A DNA stretch of 64,000 nt from positions 45,609,111 through 45,673,110 of the forward strand of contig NC_092576.1 in NCBI RefSeq assembly GCF_037975245.1. The letters are read 5' to 3'. The notes below the pieces were generated by a model that saw only the letters and a list, made by a program, of their open reading frames with translations, did not search any database and was not told the origin of the DNA. Positions 58,401 through 64,000 of this stretch are shown piece after piece; positions within the stretch are counted from its first letter, which is position 1; each line of letters opens with the position of its first letter. Source of the stretch: Apostichopus japonicus. Taxonomy: Eukaryota > Echinodermata > Holothuroidea > Aspidochirotida > Stichopodidae. Both the position numbers and the translations under genes were made by a program.

Positions 58401-60084
58401 GGTCATCATCATTCCTTATTGCCATAGGCTTGGTTACATTTGGTGGTGGTTGTACTGGTTGATCCTGTGTCTGTGACTCTTCCCAATTCGGGTCTGGATT
58501 GGTAGGTTCTCGTACACCTGGGACATTCCCTAGAATTAAATCATAGACTGGATCATTCATACACAAGGCCGAAACTGAACCTGAGAAGTATGGAGTATCC
58601 ACGAGTATGTTGGCAACGGGATATTGTCGTACCGTACCGTCAATCAGGATGCAAGTTTTAACGTCACCTGTCATTTGGCTGGGCTTGACGTACTGAGATC
58701 TTACAACTACACCACTGCATCCACTGTCCCGTAATACTTTAACACTTTGATTCCCTATCTTACCCATTTGAACAGGCATCGACGATAAATTCTGATCTTT
58801 ACATGCGGCTGTAACTTGAGTCAATACAGTTAACTTGTGACCACAATCTAATGTGAAGAATCCCTTCTTACTTGCTTGGAATAGATGAGGATCTGGCTTT
58901 ACCATCATGAATGCCCCAATGTCTGTACATGCACCGCCAGTTTCCTTTTTGTCTGGAAGGTTCTGTTCGGTCAAAGTTGAGGCGCGTTTCTCCATCATGT
59001 CACTAAATACATCTGTCATAAGAGCCATGGTTTGCATTCGCTTTGTCCTACAGTCTCTTGCAAAGTGGCCTGGTTTATCACAAATATAGCATTTCCTGGG
59101 TTCACTTCTCTGCCCAGAATACGTTTTCCCTTTCTGATTTTGTTGCTGGAACTTCTGATTGTGATTGTGGAATCTTCCGTTGTTACGATTCTGGTTCCTC
59201 GTGGAATTACTGTTTTGAGTACTTCTACTATTCTTGGAGTGACCAGGATACCAACCTCCATGTGCTTCTACATATTGATCGGTAAATTCACCCATTGTTG
59301 TGATGTTCTTCGGCTTTCTTTCTTTCAGAAATGTTTCCAAATCTTTGCTACATGAGTTCAAGAACTGCTCTCTCAATATTATGTCTTGGAGTTGTTCATA
59401 AGTAGTTACTTCCTCTAATTCCATCCATCTATGGAGATAATTCTTTAATTTTGTGACATACTTGGTTCCTGTATCTTCATGTGCAGGTCTAATATCACGA
59501 AATTTCTTCCTAAAACCATCGGCTGTAAGGTGGTATGCACGTAATAAGGCTTGCTTTACCTTGTCGTAATCTTTGGAATCCTCAAGTGAAAGTGATGAAT
59601 ATTCAAACAATCCACAACCTTGAATAAGTGCTGAGAGACTTGTGGCCCATACAGTATCCCTATCCCAACCTTGCAATGTGGCATAACGTTCAAATCTATT
59701 GATATATGCATCAATGTCGTCTTTCTCTTGGTTGAATGGTGGCAGTTTAGGTGGTCTACTTCTTGCTGCACTACCATTACCATGATAACCTCCATTGCCT
59801 ATCTGTGCTTGTGCCTCAGCTTGGGCTAGCTTTGCTTCTTCTATCTTGAGTTGTATTTCTAACTGCTTTGCCTTTTCTCTTTCTATCTTTTCTTGTCTCT
59901 GCCTATCTTCTTCTTGTTCGTGTGCGTCAATCGCCCTTTGCTTAGCTCTTCGATCTCTTTCTTCATCTCGTTCTTGCTTAAGCTTGTCCCTTTCATCATC
60001 TAAGAATTGTTTTAGTTCTACACCTTTGAGACCTAACTTTTCTCCGATTGACACAAGTTTTTCTAACTCTAGTTGACTAGTCAT
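55432..60084 (-). CDS. Gag-Pol polyprotein of the Gmr1-like element
   Basis: 1550 aa from the ATG at 60084; the frame is open to 60120 but has no earlier ATG. N-terminal charged coiled-coil-like region (about 10-95), capsid (about 110-280) whose second half (FRKKFRDI to DQYVEAHG) looks SCAN-like, basic QN-rich linker, zinc knuckle CYICDKPGHFARDC (332-345), protease with DSG (453-455), integrase with H672/H679/C709/C712 zinc site and D742, D802, E838 core (35 residues between the last two), GPF module (979-981), then reverse transcriptase with D1209 and YVDD (1269-1272), and RNase H with D1420, E1459, D1486 and D1529. All catalytic residues seem present. No envelope gene. A single frame with no frameshift between gag and pol. 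Confidence 0.95.
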   Translation of the reverse strand: MTSQLELEKLVSIGEKLGLKGVELKQFLDDERDKLKQERDEERDRRAKQRAIDAHEQEEDRQRQEKIEREKAKQLEIQLKIEEAKLAQAEAQAQIGNGGYHGNGSAARSRPPKLPPFNQEKDDIDAYINRFERYATLQGWDRDTVWATSLSALIQGCGLFEYSSLSLEDSKDYDKVKQALLRAYHLTADGFRKKFRDIRPAHEDTGTKYVTKLKNYLHRWMELEEVTTYEQLQDIILREQFLNSCSKDLETFLKERKPKNITTMGEFTDQYVEAHGGWYPGHSKNSRSTQNSNSTRNQNRNNGRFHNHNQKFQQQNQKGKTYSGQRSEPRKCYICDKPGHFARDCRTKRMQTMALMTDVFSDMMEKRASTLTEQNLPDKKETGGACTDIGAFMMVKPDPHLFQASKKGFFTLDCGHKLTVLTQVTAACKDQNLSSMPVQMGKIGNQSVKVLRDSGCSGVVVRSQYVKPSQMTGDVKTCILIDGTVRQYPVANILVDTPYFSGSVSALCMNDPVYDLILGNVPGVREPTNPDPNWEESQTQDQPVQPPPNVTKPMAIRNDDDPNTVAAAQTRSQSKAKEKPFKKLKVSSPIGEEVTADMLREKQQQDPTLEKIRQLAETGDDKVSKNGSTHKYVKSSGILYREFSSPRVEFGNRFRQVVVPVDYRDHVLKVAHESILGGHQGSKKTRDKVMSDFTWPGMQADVTRYCQSCDVCQRTLPKGRVTKVPLGSMPLIEEPFQRVAVDLVGPIKPATERGHRYILVLVDYATRYPEAVPMKTIEAESVAEELLGIYSRLGFPKEVLTDQGSQFVSGVMKEVSRLLSIRRLTTTPYHAMCNGLVEKFNGTLKAMLKKMCDERPKDWDRYIDPLLFAYRETPQESTGFSPFELLYGRTVRGPMRILKELWTGESEVSETKTVYQYVLDLQERLEQTCQLAREELKKSRQRYKTYYNKKARVRNMKVGEEVLLLLPTDKNKLLMQWKGPFPIVEKVGTMNYKIDFGHRVKTFHANLLKKYNRREVAATMFEMPIQSMYEVVCTSVLEDEPQEESGISELKSFSTDDLIHLPPMFQKERSTDVNISGQLGKTKTQQVQQILTEFEDSLTDLPGKTKLGEHVIKVSDTTPIRSKPYPIPHALRDDIRKEIQSMLRMGVISHSKSPYACPLVALKKPDGSLRACCDTRKINMITEFDAEPVPDQEEIFAKLSKDCYFSKIDLSKGYWQIPMAKESKPLTAFVTHDGLYEFNMMPFGLVNSGATFNRVMRKLLKGIENVHSYVDDILIHTQTWEEHLQRVKEVFTRIKKANLTARPTKCFIGYNEVEFLGHIIGEGRVKPKPDKIKAIQQAERPTTKTQVRSFLGLVGYYRKFVPNFAAVAVPLTNCTKKGEPNVIRWGESQEQAFQTLKSKLASSPILQLPDLHREFTLRTDASDTGVGAILLQEFAGEKFPVAYASKKLNKSQMRYSVMERECLAVVWAVLKFEPYLYGKEFVIETDHQPLTCIRKSKVANGRIMRWALALQPYRYRIQVIKGADNVGADYLSRSTEIMQANFLSFISKEL

Positions 60085-60544
60085 GACTAATGTATAACAA
60101 TGACAATGTATTGAAACCAATTACTGATGCCTGCAGTTTAGTTTAGAGTGCGCGCAATTTATAGTTACATCCGACAACAATGTAATTTCATATCATAGGT
60201 AACACAGTTGTACGATTAAACAACAATGATACACTAATTGTGTAAGTGGATTTCACGTCTGGCATAAAACATGTAAAATACAAAACACAATTAACTACTT
60301 GCCAACCAACATTACGTTAGATGTTGCTTCAGTTCTTGTCGGGACCGCCAGTAAGACGCTAGAATGGAAGTACACAGGTAGACCGACCAAATAAGAGCTG
60401 CTCTTGCGGAATTCGTCTGCGAATACAAGTAAATACAAACAATTAATATACATATAATTCACAGGTTGAATTTTATGACACCAACCAGTTATGTATTTTT
60501 CACTTCTGTCAAAGAAAATGCTTATGCTTAAATCTTGGATAGAA

Positions 60545-60562
60545 TTCCCGGACAGGCCCCCA
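60545..60562 (-). promoter_or_regulatory. Candidate primer-binding site
   Basis: On the minus strand TGGGGGCCTGTCCGGGAA starts six bases inside the 5' LTR. A TGG start complements a tRNA CCA tail. The matching tRNA was not identified from the sequence alone. Confidence 0.5.
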
Positions 60563-60568
60563 TTTAAT

Positions 60569-62042
60569 TGTCGCCCACAAAAAGAATGCAAGTGGCAATG
60601 CGACACATTCGCCTAGCGGCTATCCAAAATCAAAATGCAATGTAAAAAAGAAATACTCCAACCAACTAATGATGCAGAACAAGTTTTATAAATTCAACTT
60701 CTTAAGTGAATAGGTATTTATTGAGGAGGAACTTTCTCCTTAAAATAATAAAAAAAAAGGAACATGCAAAATAAAGGTTACAGCGTTCTGTAATACTGCT
60801 TAGGAACACGTAGGCCTCCTGAATACTTAGAGATAACAGATTGCTTTGGCGCAATCTTTACCAGAGGATAACATATACTAGATTTAGCTTAACTACTGAA
60901 AAGGTTAAGACTTTCCAAAGTTTTGATACCCCTGGATCTTTTTCAATTGCGAGAGAGCAAACTGGCACGTATAAATTTAGTCTTAATATATATTAATTGG
61001 ATATTCTTTTCTCTATAGAAGAATGAGATTATCTCTTCTAGTCTGAAGAGCTTTCCCCCCTTTACATCATGAAATTCTGATTTAACATTTATCTTAAAAA
61101 AAAAATGAGTTCTGAGTTGTCACTATGACGAATATTGCCTAAAGGTGTTGACAATACTTGTTGACACGTGGTTGCTGATATCAGGTTGTGGTAGGTGTTA
61201 TAGTCGGTGATAAAACTATCCTCAAAAGCTTCCGGTCTTCGACCCAATGTGAGAGGAAAGTGGCAAATGGTTCCAGTTCTTAAACTGTCAGACGAGCTCT
61301 GCAATACAGCTTTACTTTATCCGGTCAGGTGATGTACTTCCATCCCAACTCTGCCGACAAGCTGCCCTATCCAGAACACTAAATATTGTGTGATACTGGA
61401 ATCTCCAGGGAAAAATTGTGTTTCAAGCTTTCACAGTTAAATGCCAGATATTAATTAAAGTATGCCAGCCCAGGCTTCAATACAGGTATCCTATATATAG
61501 GATCCTGTGCCCCATGATATGAAAATCACAATATTGTAGCTCCGTCTTTTTCAGCTAAGAGATATAGCAGGACTCAATCCGATGATGGTATTTTGGAGAG
61601 TGAATAAAAATCTTATCCAACACTCACTTCACTGGCTGGATGTGATGTCACACATAATTAATAGTGTATCAATTTGCATAACTTGGCAATACAATACATT
61701 GTCATCTTGACTATGTCCTGCCCTGGTAGGTTTCTTTTGTGTGCACTAGCTATGCTATGCTACCCTGTACCTTTGTATTATTATACTATGCCCTGACCTG
61801 GTGATGTTTCTTTTGTATACATACTCAATTATGCTACCTTGTATTTTTGTAGTGAATAGAGGGATTAGGGTTTATGTAAATTGTCCTACATCCTTGGATA
61901 CTACTTTCCAACATCAACAACAACCAGCATTGACTAAAGTAAAAGTTACTAAAAAAAAACTTTCTAAAATAAACAGCTGACAGATTGACTTCTTCTGTCA
62001 TACAAATACAAATTAACTAAATTATACTATTCTAATGTGACA
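60569..62042 (-). repeat. 5' LTR (relative to the element)
   Basis: Second LTR, TGTCGCCC at the inner edge and TGTGACA at the outer edge. Transcription of the element should start in it and run toward lower coordinates. Confidence 0.95.
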
Positions 62043-62047
62043 GTGCC
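62043..62047. repeat. Target-site duplication of the LTR element (right)
   Basis: GTGCC, identical to 53789-53793. Confidence 0.9.
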
Positions 62048-64000
62048 AATGTCGACATCCCAAGCGCCTACAGTAATAATGAAACCGTACATCATGCACA
62101 CTATAAGTAAAACGAAGACCTCACCCGAACGAGTGTACAGACTACGTAATGTTTACAATAGTTACGCGCTCGTCTAGTAAAAGAAATAATGTTGTCTGTT
62201 GTAAATATTGAATAGCCCCATCGGATGGGAAAAGTCCTTATTTACAGTAGCATGCATCACCACATAAGGACTTGTGGAGCAGAAGTTCTTATTTGGCGAT
62301 AGATAACAAACATAAAGACTTATGAATAAAAAGATCAGTATAGTACAGTTTCGGCGGTCATTATGTGACAATGTAATGACCGCATGATAAATAATATGTT
62401 CTTTCTCAGTATGTGGCGGTGGTAATAGCGCCACATAAGATCTTGTTTTTGTTATAATGTGGCAGCAATTTGTATTTCACATAATGACTTAGATCCACAT
62501 AATTTGTGTCCCTTTGGCGTTGCATACAGTTAGTGATATGATATCATTTAAATGCATTATATGGTCAAAATATGTTTTGAAACATTTCTCGTATTTTATG
62601 AGTATCGACACACTAACCCGTATTGCCCGCAAAGGAAACCTCGTGTTGTCTTCGCTTTTCATACAAATTCCATGCGCAGACATTAGGAGCGCCTGTGCTC
62701 AAAAGCCACTAAGTTCACAATAGTGTCGATATATAAAATTTGTCAGTTTGATAAATTTGATAACACCAGTCGCTTCATGATATCAATATACAAAACTGGC
62801 GAAACAATAGGAACACTAAATGTTTAACTTAAAGTAATCCATACATAAAATATGTTTACTGCTCATATTACTCCAAGTAAAAATGTTCACTACGGCTTAT
62901 TTTAACTTGCACACCAATCATATAGTGATGTACAACTATGCTAGGCCTATACCTGTACCACGATATAGTTAGACACTACAGATGACCATTTAGCGAATTA
63001 TTGCATTATCTGAGGTTTACATTAATAAGAGAAATTATACCGGTATGATATCAAGGTAAAGTTGCAGTATAGTCTGTCTACTGCTAAAACTAGAACCCAA
63101 ATTACCTGGAATTCCCCTAATTGGTGTAGGTAGAATTAACGGTATGCTAGGGGCCTTATAACGATGTACTAGTTGCTACTGCATGGCATTGTAGGATTTG
63201 AAGATTTTACTTTCAAGTTCGATAAATAACATTGTAGCCATAGCCCAATGTGTGTACCTGTACATATACCTTAGTGAAAAACAGGAACCACTATCCCACT
63301 GATACAGATGAAACATTACAACAATATGAAAATTTGGACTTGATTCAGCTAGCCATGGCTGTTACAGAGTGTTGGATTAAGAAAAAGGTTTACTTTGCTT
63401 TATATCTGATCGGATGGAGGTACAATTATTGGGTTAGAGTGCAGAGGCCAGCAATAGAGAAGATTCCTGGGAGTGAATCCCTCGTAAATGTAACACTTTC
63501 AGATACTAGGTCTTTTTTCATAGAGATTTTAAAGGACAGAAATACTTTTTTTTGGGGGGGAGGGGATAGGTGAGGGGGGACCGTAAGAGTGTTTGAAATT
63601 ACGTCTACCTCACAGCTCCTGCCTTTTGTGCTAGGGGCATACCTAAATAGTGAGTTTTTGTTTGATGAAGTTAGACCGGTTGCAATGATAACATCGATAT
63701 TAACATGGAAAAGTAAAATATTTTACTCTCTCAGTTGAAAATGCTATCTCAAAAACATTCCTAACCCTAGGTATGGTTCTTTGAATTTATAGTATTTTGG
63801 GCAGGAAATCAGTTCCCTACTACAAAAATTGGTTGATCACGTGTATAGGGTTGTATGTGTTTGTTAATTTACAAAAATTATATGAGTATGTAGTTTTTAA
63901 CCTTAAAAATGCAAACAATTTACTGCATTGTTTTTGTCAATACATTTTAGTCTACTGAATATAGGAATAGTTATATGTAAATGGTGCAGATCTCTCCATG
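62048..64000. other. No gene seen
   Basis: Contains CCACATAA(G/T)-type words repeated between 62250 and 62500 and a TTTTTTTTGGGGGGGGAGGGG tract near 63547. The 107-aa plus-strand frame at 63250-63573 has ordinary composition but no recognised family or splice context. I do not call it. Confidence 0.35.

Larger units (their letters stand above)
53794..62042 (-). mobile_element. Complete Gmr1-like Ty3/gypsy LTR retrotransposon (8249 bp)
   Basis: Two direct LTRs of 1474 bp (53794-55267 and 60569-62042), TG...CA ends, 5-bp GTGCC target duplication, one long open gag-pol frame on the minus strand, a primer-binding-site candidate and a purine tract. I noticed only two or three substitutions between the LTRs (for example TGTCAC versus TGTCGC at the left edge, and AAAACC versus AAAAAC near 55183), so insertion was recent. 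Integrase precedes reverse transcriptase, as in Ty1/copia, but the sequence motifs are Ty3/gypsy. That combination defines the Gmr1-like elements known from fish, tunicates and sea urchins. Confidence 0.95.

Noticed and set aside
55796-60076. Plus-strand ORFs within the element (56483, 57452, 59032, 59795 and others)
   Set aside because: Antisense shadows of the gag-pol frame.
60085-60120. Gag-Pol start at 60120
   Set aside because: That codon is TTG; the first ATG in frame is at 60084.
54314-61304. Identical 71-aa ORFs at 54314-54529 and 61089-61304
   Set aside because: They are the same sequence because the LTRs are repeats; no family signature.
53794-62042. Retrovirus (env-bearing) status
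   Set aside because: No frame other than gag-pol between the LTRs; pol ends 164 bp from the 3' LTR.
63250-63573. 107-aa plus-strand ORF
   Set aside because: Composition is ordinary, but it runs into a G-rich tract and has no supporting signals.

Overview
This is eukaryotic, AT-rich, repeat-dense nuclear DNA. The content points to a non-chordate deuterostome, most likely an echinoderm. The pointers are a Ty3/gypsy element with the Gmr1-type pol order (a lineage described from deuterostomes), an NLR-type immune gene with Death-fold and NACHT exons, tandem-repeat foldback-like inverted arrays resembling sea urchin TU elements, and many GTAGGCCTA-type words. A sea cucumber is my best guess for the species group; that is inference, not something the sequence states.

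Left third (1-22 kb): mostly mobile and repeated DNA. There is a foldback-like pair of inverted tandem arrays (42-3304), several small hAT-type MITEs with 8-bp target duplications (3479-4076 and 11128-11495 are the clearest), a microsatellite-headed repeat superfamily present at several sites, a long 85-bp inverted repeat (9799-10052), and a few plus-strand exon-like cassettes (5.6, 7.3, 10.6, 12.5 and 14.5 kb) that may belong to a small duplicated gene.

Middle (22.5-35 kb): a second copy of the 4.7-9.6 kb block. It has been expanded by a 3496-bp TTAA-flanked DNA transposon (24285-27780, with a hAT MITE nested inside) and by an indel-free array of about 68 copies of a 68-bp unit (28377-32968). 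The paralogous block holds only one copy of that unit. A truncated LINE 3' end follows at about 34.4-35.0 kb.

NLR gene (50558 down to 35796, minus strand): five exons join in a consistent phase (1,1,1,1,0) to give 707 codons: a short start exon, two Death-fold exons, a NACHT exon and a post-NACHT helical exon. The two Death exons sit in the two halves of a tandem duplication of about 3.6 kb (about 42.7-49.8 kb), and each half also keeps a decayed extra Death exon. No LRR exon was recognised downstream.

Right end (51-64 kb): a tRNA-like/SINE-like piece, a decayed non-LTR reverse transcriptase, and a complete, apparently young LTR retrotransposon (53794-62042). Its LTRs are 1474 bp and nearly identical, it has a 5-bp target duplication, and one open gag-pol frame of 1550 aa has the integrase in front of the reverse transcriptase. 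The last 2 kb hold nothing I can identify.
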